From NCBI GenBank assembly GCA_020631735.1, contig CM036209.1, positions 7,291,451 to 7,355,450 of the forward strand: a stretch of DNA of 64,000 nt, written 5' to 3'. Within the stretch, counting starts at the first letter, position 1. The number at the start of each line of letters is the position of its first letter. This DNA comes from Saccharum officinarum (lineage: Eukaryota; Streptophyta; Magnoliopsida; Poales; Poaceae). The position numbers and the translations under genes are program-made. The notes below the pieces were generated by a model that was not told where the DNA came from, did no database searches, and was given only the letters and a program-made list of their open reading frames with translations. Shown here piece by piece: positions 33,541 to 44,400 of the stretch.

Positions 33541-34503
33541 ATATTTTTTTTTATTTTTGCTCCTAATTTTTTTCCTGCAGCCTTGATATAGTACTAGGTG
33601 GCCATATTTGAAATTTGGTGTATTTTCCATGCATCTTGCTATATTTCGCGCATTTTCTTTATTTTCTTTATTTTTCCCGCAAGGCGCACATTTGAACTGC
33701 AGGTGCATGAAATAATGAATCTTAGCGATTTAAAAAATGATATTCATGCTTCCGAGGCTATTTCGACGCCGTATCTCGGGACAAACGCGGAAACTCGACC
33801 ATCTCGTGCACGCGACATGGCGACCAAGTTGCGTGAGATTTGATTTAAAAATATATAAAATGTGAATGGAGTCGGAAAATCATGAAAATAGACGGGAGGC
33901 CTTGACATCGCATGTAGAAGCTATAAAAATTTTTTGAATATGTTTGAAGCAATTTGTGACACAAGATGGTTGAAACCCTGAGATCTCCGCATGCGATATC
34001 TTGTTATCACATGTGGAGATCTAAGGGTTTCAACCATCTTACGGCACAACTTGCTTCAAACATTTTCAAAAAATTTTTATAGCTTCTACATGCGATGTCA
34101 AGGTCTGCCGTCCATTTTCATGATTTTCCGACTCCATTCACATTTTATATATTTTTAAATCAAATCTCACGCAACTTGGTCGCCATGTCGCGTGCACGAG
34201 ATGCTCGAGTTTCCGCATCTGTCCCTAGATACGGCGTCGAAATACCCTCAGAAGAATGAATATAATTTTTTGAATCGCTGAGATTCATTATTTCATGCAC
34301 CTGCAGTACAAATGTGCGTCTTGCGGAAAAAATCAAGAAAATGAAAAAAATACATAAAATATAGTAAGAGGGATGGAAAATACACCAAATTTCAAATCTT
34401 GGCTTCTAGTACTGTAGCAAGGCTGCACAAAAAATTTGGGACCAAAAATCCAAAAAAAAAAAAAAATTTGCCGAGAGCCTTGGCTGAGGCTCTCGGCAAA
34501 GAA
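33500..34503. repeat. Imperfect palindrome of about 1 kb
   Basis: The sequence left of about 34001 is repeated in inverted order on the right. Examples are AGATCTCCGCATGCGAT against ATCACATGTGGAGATCT at the centre, the CGTGCACGCGACATGGCGAC segment against its complement near 34180, and GTACTAGGTGG against its complement near 34410. Paired positions sum to about 68003 throughout. The arms are about 500 bp each with almost no spacer. It lies where the two CACTA gene sets of the composite meet. Confidence 0.85.
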
Positions 34504-34640
34504 AATATTTTGCCGAGAGCCTAACAGCAGGCTCTCGGCAAAGATGACGGCGTAAGGGTGACGTTTGTGGGGTTGGGGCTTTGCCGAGATTTTTTGTTTA
34601 CCGAGAGTCGAGCTCTCGGCAAATTTTGGCTTTCTATCGC
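34455..34640 (-). repeat. Internal subterminal-type repeat array, right of the palindrome
   Basis: TTTGCCGAGAGCC / GGCTCTCGGCAAAG pairs continue to about 34625. They directly follow the 3' untranslated region of the right-hand TnpA remnant. They could be the 3' array of the right element or the 5' array of the left element. No GTAGTG or CACTA terminus is found here. Confidence 0.7.
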
Positions 34641-34928
34641 TGCAAACACAACATATCATATATATACATCAAATGGATATCACCATGAACACAAATAACA
34701 CCATTTATATCACAATTTCATCGCTTCTGTCACCACCGTCACCATATACATCATAATAGCACATATATCTCATAATAGCATCACTTATTCGGCGATAAAG
34801 TCCATTACAACAACTTGATGTTCATGAAGTTCAACCCAACAAGTCCAAGTCCATGACATGAAGTTCAACACAACAAGTCCAGGTCCATCACCAAGAGAAG
34901 GAATACGTGACAACAACTTCGACGTTAC

Positions 34929-35745
34929 TCACTGAGGCGGCGGTGGAGGTTGGTACCCGGGCCACCCATGTGACGGCGGCGACGGTCCCCCATGCTCGTT
35001 CGGCACGTGGTTCGAACCCGCCGACTGAGGCTACACACAGGAGCAGCGATTGCATGAGACAAAGTTAAATAGCTAAATAACATGCATGTATGATATATAT
35101 TACTCACCGGAGTAGTGTTGAGAGCAACGAAGGGAGGAACGACGGGATGAGGCTGAGGTGGACCCATCAAGCTGGGTTGCAAAGTAACACCCAGAGAACT
35201 CTGCAGAAACGCCAGCACGTCCGACATCCTCTGGTCACTTGCTAGTCGCGCCGCCCGCTCTGAAGCCACAACCGCCTCCAGCTCGTCGGCCCTCTTGTTC
35301 GAAGTTTCCACCTGAGCCTATACATTGTTGTAAAGGTAATGTTACTGAAGTGACAAGGAAATCCTCATGTAATGCACGACGAGTAAACCAAAACTAACCT
35401 GTAGTGCCTCGACCTGGGCCTGTCCATAGGCCGGCCGCTCGCGTATCGGCGGGAGTCCGGAGCCACTCGTGGTCTGTGCTCGGATCTGGGAGAGAGTGGG
35501 AGTAGTGGCGCTGTCGATCACCCTGTTGGCCATCCAGTAGCGCCCATGCTACTTTCCCTTTCCAAGACACATGACGAGGTGCGCATTGATGTTGTCAGTC
35601 GTTGGATCATAATCCGACCCATACATCGTCCTCGCCGCCTCATGGTACTCGGTGACTTTCTTGTAGGCGCTCTCACTTGTGTACACCTCGGGCGGGTCCT
35701 CCGGGTTGAAGGAGACGTCGGACGTCGCCTTGCCCTTGTGTGACA
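34929..35745 (-). pseudogene. TnpA-like gene, 3' exons only (composite right set)
   Basis: Remnants correspond to exons 5-7 of the gene at 13946-15969. Exon 5 starts inside MSHKGKATSDVSFNPEDPPE at about 35745. Exon 6 (about 35318-35107) has RADELEAVVASERAARLASD, a likely coiled coil. Exon 7 ends GYQPPPPPQ with a TGA at 34929-34931. A TAG at 35549-35551 replaces a lysine codon in GKKHGRYW. Exons 1-4 are gone because an internal deletion joins this part directly to TNP2. Confidence 0.75.
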
Positions 35746-37367
35746 TCAATGTAATGTGGCATGAGGTCATCAAAATAAGGGAGTCTCGTCAAGCCAGACT
35801 TATGAGTCCACATGTGTTCCTCGCTATATCCCACGAACCCATCACCTTGTTCATTCTCCACGAGAGCATCAATCTGAGCATGGACCTCGGCAGGAGTCAT
35901 CATCTGTGGTGGAGGTTCAGTGACTTCGACACCTTTTGTAAAGCCCACGGTGTCTCGCCTAAATGCGTTGTCGAGGGGCAGGAATTGATGATGTTTGTCG
36001 AACGACGAATACTTGCCACCGTTCTTGAGCCAGATGAACCTCAGATGAGCCTTGCATAATGGACATGGGAACTTCCCGTGGACACACCAACCGCTAAATA
36101 TCTCATAAGCTAGGAAGTCATGCATGGAGTACTGGTACCAAATGTGCATTTTGAAGACGGTCTTTGTAGCTCGATCGTATGTCCACACCCCATCCTCCCA
36201 AGCACTGACGAGTTCATCAATCAGAGGCTCCATGAAGACACCCATCTTCTTCCCCGGGTGTCCAGGAATAAACAACGACAAGAATACGTTCAAACGTTGA
36301 AAGGAGACGCCAGGGGGGAGGTTCAGTGGGATGACGAACACGGGCCAACACGTGTACGGGGCAGCCATCATACCATAAGGATTGAACCCATCTGTTGCCA
36401 GCGCCACGCGTACATTACGAGCCTCTGACGCTTTCTCATGATGGATGCGATCAAAGTGTTGCCATGCTTCACCATCGGACGGATGCACCATCTTGTCGGG
36501 ATTGTATCGTTTCCCCAGTTTGTGCCATGTCATCTGCTTAGCATGCTCCTCGCTCATGTATAGCCGTTAGATCCTCGGCAAGAAAGGGAGGTACCGTAGG
36601 ATTTTCATTGGGACGGTAAGCTGCTCCTTGTGGCCTCCACCAGAGTCTACCTCCAGGTACCGGGAGGCTTTGCACTTCGGACAATACTTCTCCTGCTCAA
36701 GATCTTTCCTGAAAAGGACACACCCGTTCGGACAACAATGTATCTGCTCGTTCGGCATCTTGAGTCCATCAAGGAGTTTCTGGCACTCGTACAGGCTCTT
36801 TGGCAACACGTGGCCCTCCAGAAGCAGGCTAGCAATCAAGGCCAGCATGCCACTGAAGTGTTGCCGACTCATGTTGATCTCGGCCTTAAACGCCATCACG
36901 CGTCCAACGGCATCGAGCTGACAAACCGTCGTGCGATCATGAAGGGGTTTCTGTGCCGAAGCCATCATGTCGTAGAACGCCTTTGCGAATGCCTCCGCCT
37001 CCTCCACACGTCCATCGGGGATCTGTGCTTGCGCGAAGTCATCTAACATGTCTAAAACCCCGCCACCATCATCAACATGCTCGAGGCGAGGCCGCACGAC
37101 CTCCTCTCTCAACCGATGCGCTTCACCATGGTGTACCCACCGGGTATAGCACGGCACAAAGCCATTCAACTGAAGATGTTTAGCCATGGTCTCCTGGTTT
37201 TGCCATTTCCTATTTGCACACTTGCTACAGGGACACTTCACCAATCGTGCTCTATTCACACCACTGCCGAATGCACCTTCCAAGAAAGCCTCCGTCTTCT
37301 GCCCCCATTCAATGCTAAAATCATGCTTACTTGTGTATCCCGCATACATCCACTCATGGTCATCCAT
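35746..37367 (-). pseudogene. TNP2-like transposase, 3'-truncated (composite right set)
   Basis: The reading starts MDDHEWMYAGYTSKHDFS (transposase-associated domain) and continues through the TNP2 domain (CCPNGCVLFRKDLEQEKYCP, EARNVRVALATDGFNPYGMM, MHDFLAYEIFSGWCVHGKFP) to LPYFDDLMPHYIDVT. There it joins the TnpA remnant, so the DUF4218 and DUF4216 parts are deleted. A stop at 36567-36569 (TAA) lies where the homologues have CAA (RIQRLYM). This half is better preserved at the protein level than copies 1 and 2. Confidence 0.85.
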
Positions 37368-37466
37368 CCTCTAACATGCATATCAAAGATAAACATAAAC
37401 ATCAAGTGCATCTACTTCGTGTTCCTACCATCTAATAGGTAAGGATAGGTCCTAATCCCACCTGCG

Positions 37467-37656
37467 GATGCGTAGACGAGGTTAGTTTCCATGGGCTACT
37501 CCGAGCCGAGACAGAATTTCGGCAGCACCTCCCCGCTGTTCTCCAGATACACGTCCCGCGCGGGGAGAGTGTGTATCCGGAGAACAACACGAAGGTGAGG
37601 CCGAAACCTTGTCTCGGATCAGAGCAGACCATAGAAACTAACCTCGTCTATGCATC
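37467..37656 (-). other. Conserved intronic hairpin upstream of TNP2 (composite, right set)
   Basis: The arms are 37467-37552 and 37571-37656 (86 nt each, 18-nt loop). By hand, 70 of 86 positions are complementary, and 9 of 16 mismatches are G-U in the transposase-sense (minus) RNA. It lies about 100 nt before the transposase ATG at 37367, as in the other three gene sets. Confidence 0.8.
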
Positions 37657-38079
37657 CGCGGGCTGTCCAAAAAAAGTGGACAATCCGAAACAGATATGGT
37701 TATACATATGCAAAGATCGCATACTTTCAACCGTATCCGTTTCGGACGGGAGACGCCTAACTAGGTAACGCGACCTACGTCCACATGTGACGGAAAGAGG
37801 GGTCATACCGTAGGTGCTGGTGAAGACAGGCTAGCGGGGCAGTGCCGAGTCGTGCTCCTTCAACTATCCTCCAACGGGAGCCCTCCTGAAAAAAAACCAA
37901 TTAGTGAGAATGAAAAATTTCGGTAGCACCTCCCCTGTACGGGGAGGTTACCAAACCTGCAAAAAAAAGACGGCACGATGGCCGACAACTACAAATACAT
38001 CACCGGCACGATGGCCGACTAGCACATATGTATTTCCAATCCATGCAGAAGAATATATGCAAGTATTAACACTATTAGT

Positions 38080-38320
38080 ATAACCACTACTAGTACTACC
38101 ACTACTCACACTACCACTACTACTACGTCTACTACTCCTAGTCCTAACCCTTCTACTACTACTACCTACTACACCTACAATTACTACTACTACTCCAACT
38201 ACTACTACACCTACTACTAATCCTACTACTACCACATTGCCTACCACGACTTCGCCTACTACTACTCCTGCTCCTACTACTCCAACTACCACTACTACTA
38301 CTCCTACTACGTCAAACTAG
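38080..38320. repeat. Imperfect (TAC/ACT)n microsatellite
   Basis: A run of CTACTACTACTCC-type triplets extends over roughly 240 bp and gives valine/glycine-rich translation on the minus strand. It borders the GC-rich leader exon of the right-hand CACTA set. Confidence 0.85.
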
Positions 38321-38561
38321 ACGTACCTGTGGCGGATGACGCGGGGTGCGGCGGCCGACGCGGGGTCGCGGTCGGGGTGCGCGAGGCCGGCGCGGGCGCG
38401 AGCCGGGGCCGGGGCGGGGGCGGTTGGCCGGGCGCGGCGAAGGTGGCCGGCCGCGGCGCGGGGCGGCGGTGGCGGTTGGCCGGGCGCGACACGATGCGCG
38501 GGGGCGGGGGCGGGGGCCGGCCGGGCGCAGCACGCGGCGCGGGGGGCGGGGGCGGGGGCAT
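38312..38561 (-). other. GC-rich leader exon (composite right set)
   Basis: The minus-strand frame starts MPPPPPPAPRAAPGRPPPPP and is almost entirely proline, arginine and alanine. It matches the position of the GC-rich blocks at 3597-3840 and 32752-33242. It is probably 5' leader or an N-terminal extension of the transposase transcript; translation is not shown. Confidence 0.45.
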
Positions 38562-39009
38562 GTGAGATGTCTAGGTTTCTAACTAACTTACGTGACAACG
38601 TGCACGAAACTTTACCAAATTTTGACCATAGCCTCCACATGTGCTCCAAAGACGTTTCGCTAAGTTTCGTGATTTTCGAACTTTGTTTGCTTTTTTTTAA
38701 TTTAATAGCACTTCACGCGCAACTTGGTCGCCGTGTTCCGTGCGCTAGATGTTCGATATTTCATGCGTGCTCCAGGATACGGCCTTAACATACGCTAAGT
38801 AATGCGAATATCAATTTTCGAACCGTCCAATTCGGAGATTCGATGCACCTACAGTTCAAACACGCGTTTATCAGAGAAATTCAATTAAATCAAATAAACT
38901 AACGATAAATAGTAAAAAGTTTTAAAAAAGTACCAAAACTTAACATATACTTTTAAATAATGTGTAATGCATGACAGAAAAGTTTGAAAAAAAAACAAAA
39001 AAAAAGAAA

Positions 39010-39380
39010 ATTCTTTGCCGAGCGCCAAATATCAGCGCTCGGCAAAGAGGTGCCTTTGCCGAGCGCCTAACACAGGGCGCTCGGCAAAGAGCCACCTTTG
39101 CCGAGCGCCTAACGGAGGGCGCTCGGCAAAGAACGACGGTATATTCCGCGGTGGCTCTTTGCCGAGTGCTATCCTTTGTCGAGCGCCTGGCGCTTGGCAA
39201 AGACATTCTTTGCCGAGTGTTTCTCTTTGCCGAGGGCATGGCGCTAGGCAAAGGAGTCATTGCCGAGCGTATTCTTTGCCGAGAGCCCGGCGCTAGGCAA
39301 AGGTGGCCTTTGCCGAGCGCCCGATAAATAGCGCTCGGCAAAGACCCAGGCGCTAGGCAAAGGCACTGTCTGCCGTAGTG
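39010..39380 (-). repeat. 5' subterminal repeat array of the composite CACTA
   Basis: Inverted pairs of CTTTGCCGAGCGCC / GCGCTCGGCAAAG run up to the terminus CTGCCGTAGTG at 39380. The motif variant (GAGCGC) differs from the GAGAGC variant at the other end, which suggests that the two outer ends come from different subfamilies. Confidence 0.85.
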
Positions 39381-39710
39381 TTAGTTGGAGCGCCATCTAA
39401 TTAGTCGTCTTGGGGATCCTCTGCGTGATAGTGGCCATTTCCACTGAGGGTGCGTGGGCACACCATGTGTGCCCCTGCACCTCTGTCTATTTGTTGGTTA
39501 AAGTCAGGTAGGGGGTTAATCTTCTTCATAATTCGTGCTTATAGTACAAGTATTTGTAGATTGTCGAAAGGAAATACGTGGGAGTTTTGAATTTAATACA
39601 AACACCGAACTCTCACAAAAGTGTATTTGACTTTTTTCTTTCTCTCACTTCAAAATTCCTATATATTTTCTTCCTTGTGAACAATACTAACAGTTTCCAC
39701 AGCTGTTTGA
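39381..39710 (+). other. Host flank right of the composite CACTA
   Basis: It starts with the TTA target duplication and continues the sequence interrupted at 13093. It matches unit B from 52936 onward almost base for base. I see no gene in it. Confidence 0.6.
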
Positions 39711-39942
39711 TACTCCCTTTATTTTAAATTATAGTTCACTTTGATTTTATCCTAAATCAAATCTATTTAACTTTGAATACACAAACATCTAGAACATCAA
39801 ATTAGTTTCGTTAAATTCTTTATAAAATATGTTTTGGTTGAGCTTTTGTTTGAACTTGTAGATATTAATATATTTTATAAAAAACATTGTCAAAGTTAGA
39901 AAAAATTGATTTAGGATAAATCCAAAGTGAACTATAAGACTA
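39711..39942. mobile_element. Stowaway-like MITE, unit A copy
   Basis: The left end TACTCCCTTTATTTTAAATT is the familiar Stowaway start. Its inner part ATAGTTCACTTTGATTTTAT is inverted at the right end (ATAAATCCAAAGTGAACTAT). The outermost bases of the right terminus are missing or diverged. The unit B copy is at 53285-53525. Confidence 0.65.
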
Positions 39943-40019
39943 CATGTTGAACTAGACTTAAGGTATAACATTTAAGCCCGATTATATTGAAATAGAACTA
40001 GATTTAAGCTGTCGAACTC

Positions 40020-40487
40020 TTGCACCCTCTCTGCCTGGACGGTCTGCTGGCGAGCGTGCTGAAAGCTCTGGTCGCTTGGTGGCTAAGCCGTAGCGTGCGC
40101 TTAGACTCCCTGGTACTATTTGCTAGCATGGACCCTGTGGAAGGAGCGTAACACAAGGGTTTTCAGAGGCATGGCAGCCAACGCTGCGGAGACCGCCTCT
40201 CGAGCGATCAGTGAAGGGAAAGAGTGGGTTGGACGCCGGCTTCTCGACTCTGGCCGGGGTGCTCTGGTTGCATTGCTGACGAATGAGCCTGCTGCTGCTG
40301 CTGATGTCGCAACATTGATAGCCGTATAGTACACCGTTTGTAGTCTTGGGAGTGGTTTGTTGTAGTTTGGCTTGCCCGTGTTGAGTGCCACTCGCAAACG
40401 TCGCGGGAGGTTCAGGCTATTAACAGACATGTAACAAAATTCTCTTCTCCTTAATGAAAAAATATGGGTGCAAACCCAATCACGAAG
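40020..40487 (+). mobile_element. Truncated LINE 3' end, unit A copy
   Basis: An ORF ending at 40329 reads WTLWKERNTRVFRG near its start, the C-terminal signature of plant non-LTR retrotransposon ORF2 downstream of the zinc-binding domain. A 3' untranslated region follows, ending near AATGAAAAAATATGGG and an A-rich tail about 40450-40495. Everything upstream of the last 80 or so codons is absent, as in typical 5'-truncated insertions. The unit B copy (53600-54077) reads further upstream (TWWLSRSVWAWTPWYYLL). Confidence 0.7.
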
Positions 40488-41054
40488 AAAAAAACTTTTT
40501 GGTGGTTGTGGGTCAGCAGCTTCATGGTGTATACTGTTAATAAGGCACCTCTAATAGCAAGAGAGTGAGGTATCAACCCTTAAGTATCATATCATCATGT
40601 ATATATGTTTTATATTTGAGGTTATTTTAGTCATATATTATCGATTTATCGTCTCTTCTGTCAAAGAGAGATAGATAGATGAGTTTAGCTCTTCTCTCCC
40701 GGCCAGCTCAAAGGTGATATCTCTGGTATCTCCGCGTAACCACTCTTTCCCTTCACTGATCACTCATAGAAGCTGTCGTCCAAGAAAAGTTATCTTAGAG
40801 CTGACCACCGGAAGAGTGGCCTTATGTTCATGTGGGAAAAATTTTATGTATTGTGTTGTAGACCATTGCCACTTGATTTCCGTGTTTCTACAGTAACACT
40901 AACACAGTTTTCAAGTTCTGTCTTTGTAATTACATTATCTGAAGTAGATAGCCAGGTAGGGTTAGTATATACTATATTTTAAGATGCTGCACCGGCCGGC
41001 ATTTAAGGAGAGGCATATTGATTAATAACAAGCACCACTGTATAGCAAACCACT
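40488..41054 (+). other. Non-coding stretch ending at the duplication junction
   Basis: I see no gene here. It matches 54078-54639 of unit B. It ends AGCAAACCA-CT at 41054, where BURP intron 1 of unit B begins. Confidence 0.5.
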
Positions 41055-41453
41055 GTAGGTACCTGCAATGAAGCAGTGCTCCCAAGTTTCCAACTGTAGA
41101 CTCCCTCTCTCTGCTCCACGTGTCTGCAGTGCGATGCACGCTGAACGCTGACGTGGCCTTCTGACGTTCTGATGATCTATCGTACATTCTTACGTGCAGG
41201 CACCGACCACTCGCCATTCAAGCAGCCCTCCTCCTCATCCCCGCAAGTGTGCCAGCCCGACTGGTGCCTCGGCTACAGCTACCGGATCACGTACGTGCAG
41301 CCCGAGCACAGCCGTACCAGCGACGGGCGTCTTCTTCCGCCATGAGAACGTGGCCCTCGGCAGCGTCATGACGGCGCACTTCCCGCCCGTCGACCTCCCC
41401 GCCATCCTCCCGCGCGCATTGAATAATGTGTACTGTAGACCATGCATGTAGAT
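41055..41453 (+). pseudogene. BURP gene fragment with a 760-bp deletion (unit B)
   Basis: It begins in intron 1 (GTAGGTACCTGC), passes the acceptor GTGCAG at about 41200 and encodes the start of exon 2 (VCQPDWCLGYSYR, then FFRHENVALGSVMTAHFPPV). After CGCGCGC (41411-41417) it jumps to ATTGAATAATG, which in unit A lies at 2058. Thus 1298-2057 of unit A are deleted here, removing almost the whole BURP domain. Exon 1 and the promoter are also absent. It cannot encode a BURP protein. Confidence 0.9.
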
Positions 41454-44400
41454 AAACCCGATCCTTGATATTAAACTTCAGTCTCTACTGGCTCCTAACC
41501 TCAAACCAACGCTACCGGAGACGCGTTCTTTGCCTAGTGTCACATGCTTTGCCGAGTGCATTTAATCGGGCACTTGGCAAAGAGGCCGGTTTGCCGAGTG
41601 TCACACTCGGCAAAGAAATACACACGACAAATCTGTAGTTTGGCACTAGGCAAACATGCAGTTTCCCTAGTGTCGAGCACTCGGCAAAAGATCTACACTC
41701 GGCAAACCCTAGCTTTGCTTAGTGCCTAGCACTAGGCAAACTGCTGCACTCGGCAAACCTTGATAAGAGCCAACGTCCACAAACACGCCGTTAGTATTTG
41801 CCGAGTGTTTTCACTGGACACTCGGCAAAGTGACAACTTTGCCTAGTGTTTTCTCTTGACACTAGACAAACTATTTTTTTTATTTTTGGACTCCAAACTT
41901 TTTCTGCTAACGTCATACAGTAACCTTGACTCCATGTTAAAGTTTGGTATCTTTCTCAATCTATTTGCTATATTTAGTAAATTTATCTCATTTAATTGAA
42001 TTTTTGGGGATCACTTAAATTTGAACAGCAGGAGGTTCGAATAATTGAAAAAAATGAATGGAAAATTGATATTCATGTTATTTGAAATAGAAGAACGTTA
42101 AAATCCTCGAAGTTACATCAAATTTCGAACATCTTCCTCATGAAACATGAGCACAAACTTCTCACCGAATTGTTTTTAAATTATATAAAAAGCAAACGAA
42201 GTTTGAAAATCACAAGATTTGTTAAGATGTCATGATATCATATGTCGAGGCTGTGATAAAAATTTGAGAAGGTTTCACGAAAGTTGTCACGTATGATGCT
42301 TATAAACCAGAACATCTCCGTACAAGTTTCAGAGAGTTGAGAAGGATCTGGTAAGATCCGGTGTCAATTTGAGCGTCGAGTTGGAGTTTCACTTCAAAAC
42401 TTTTTGTATAGTGAATAGACGACAGAGATTATTTCATATGAAGTATTGGTATTTTTTCGGTTCCGTTTGCTAATTTTAGTTTGTTAACCACAATTATCGA
42501 ATTTTATAATTCCGATAAATAGAATTTGAGTTATATATAACCACATTAAATAATGTCTGAATATTCATGGAAGCATCGAGCATACAGTGTAGAGTGCATT
42601 TAAGAAAGTATTTTAGAAGTTGATTAACTAGAACAAATTAGCATCTAGTATATATAATAATACGTCTATATTTATTTGACTTTTTAAAATTTGTATATGA
42701 TTATTAAAATAAAAAAATAGCATTAAAAATACGTCTATAAACTTTTTAATAATACGTCTATAAGCTCTAGAAGTTGACTTTTTAAAAACTCTACATGATT
42801 TTAAAATTAAAAAAAATCACTATGACTTTGCTGAGTGCCGAATCCATGACACTCGGCAAAGTTTTTTTTTAATAATTTGGACGTGATTTAAAAAAAAAAA
42901 TCAGTTTGAGTTTGTCGAGTGCCAGATCTACGGCACTCGGCAAACCGCCAAACAGCAAAGCCACCCACACACACCTAGTAGGTCAACACACACGCCGCCA
43001 CCACACACACCGACGCACACGAGGCCGCACTGGCGAACCCACCGGTGAAGGAGCCGCGCTGCCTCCGGCGCAGGAGCCTGGCCGCCACCGGCGGCACCCC
43101 ACGCCGCCGGCCCCGCCCCGCGCCGCCACCGGCCGCAACCCGCGCCACCACCGGCCGCGTCGCTGCTCCGTGCCACCGCCACCACACACACCGCCAGGAG
43201 GTCACGAGCCGGGATCGCCATCGCTGCCACCGCCGTGCGCCAGCCGTTCAAGGCTTTGTCGGCCCCTTCGTCAGGTCCTCTGTCACACCGAAAGATATGC
43301 TTTATTCAGTTTCAGTTACAGAAGGCTCTGAAAGTTTCCTTAGTATTTTTGCCACGGATCTAGATTCTAGAAACAAATTTGGTTACAATGGGAAAGATTT
43401 CTTACTGCAGTCTAACATAAGAGCGGTACAATTTTGAAATTGCTAGCTTACTCGCTACTCACTTGTATGGCAAAAGAGAAAGCAAAAGACATCACAATGC
43501 ATATTGATAGTACTGAACCACAGTAATATAAATCATGAAGAACAAGCTCAGATGAACGAAAGCCCCAAATGGAATTCCAAACATACATATATAGAACAAA
43601 CATTGTTGATTTTTAGGCAGAACCTATTGCTAAGGTATGTTATTCATGACAGGCAATATAGTTGTTGGACCAGCATAAAGATCAGTGCTCATGAATTGAG
43701 GGAGGCAATCAAAAGTGATCACGAATTTATTATCTTACCCATGTATCAGCTTAGCTACCTAAATTTGTTTTCAATATTGAAATTAGACTAGGCAAAAGAT
43801 TGCTCATATAGAACTATTTCACTGCCCTTGAAGTTCTTATCTGGAAACGTAAGTGAACATTCTCGCAGTGGACTCCCTCAGCAAGAGCATTAGAGCTCAA
43901 AAACACACTTTAAAAAGCACAGTAAAGCTGTTAGAATGCTTAACTCTGTCAAAATTATTCATGTGTGCTGGTGCATTAGCAATGTAAAGCAAATGAATTG
44001 CCATGTAAAGTTCTGAATGGTGCGGTCACTAATATGATTTTGAAACAATCTGTTTGTCTGGAAAAAAAAAATTAATTACACATGGACTACAGTCAAGTTT
44101 CAGATGATACCCTACTTTAAGCATCAGTGAGACTAAGAGAATGACCTTGCTAACTATCAAGTTTTGTGGACATTGTAGTTTTGGTAAACAAGGAGCCAAA
44201 TGGTGATTTCACGCAAAGGGAAAATTTATAAATTCTCTACTGATGCAAACTTTGCTTGAGGTTCCAGCTTTTTTCACTTGTTCTTCAGGTTTTGCTAGGA
44301 CACAGTCATATGGTTGTTCCTTTCAGCCAAACAGAGAGCGCTACATTAACAATACTGGCCTGAACTTGAAAAAAAATAATATACACTGCACATAATTGGT

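Larger units (their letters stand above)
13094..39380 (-). mobile_element. Composite CACTA insertion, 26.3 kb
   Basis: The insertion starts CACTACTGGAGCTGGCGG and ends CTGTCTGCCGTAGTG. It is bounded by the 3-bp duplication TTA (13091-13093 and 39381-39383). Unit B carries the intact target with one TTA (52936-52938), so the outer ends behave as one insertion. All its genes read on the minus strand, so 39380 is the 5' end. Inside are two CACTA gene sets (left 13946-30194, right 34929-38561) joined at a palindrome near 34000, plus a nested LTR retrotransposon. No CACTA terminus or 3-bp duplication is seen at the internal joint. Confidence 0.85.
945..41054 (+). repeat. Tandem segmental duplication, unit A
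   Basis: Unit A begins at the GTAG splice donor of BURP intron 1 and ends where the sequence reading AGCAAACCA (41044-41052) abuts a second copy of that intron. Apart from copy-specific insertions it matches 41055-54639 base for base over long stretches: BURP intron and exon 2, the CACTA element with its solo LTR, the GA-rich block, the Stowaway-like MITE and the LINE tail. Removing the 26.3 kb composite CACTA leaves about 13.8 kb, close to the 13.6 kb of unit B. Confidence 0.85.

Noticed and set aside
37948..38292. Minus-strand ORF rich in valine and glycine
   Set aside because: It is translation of the imperfect (TAC/ACT)n microsatellite.
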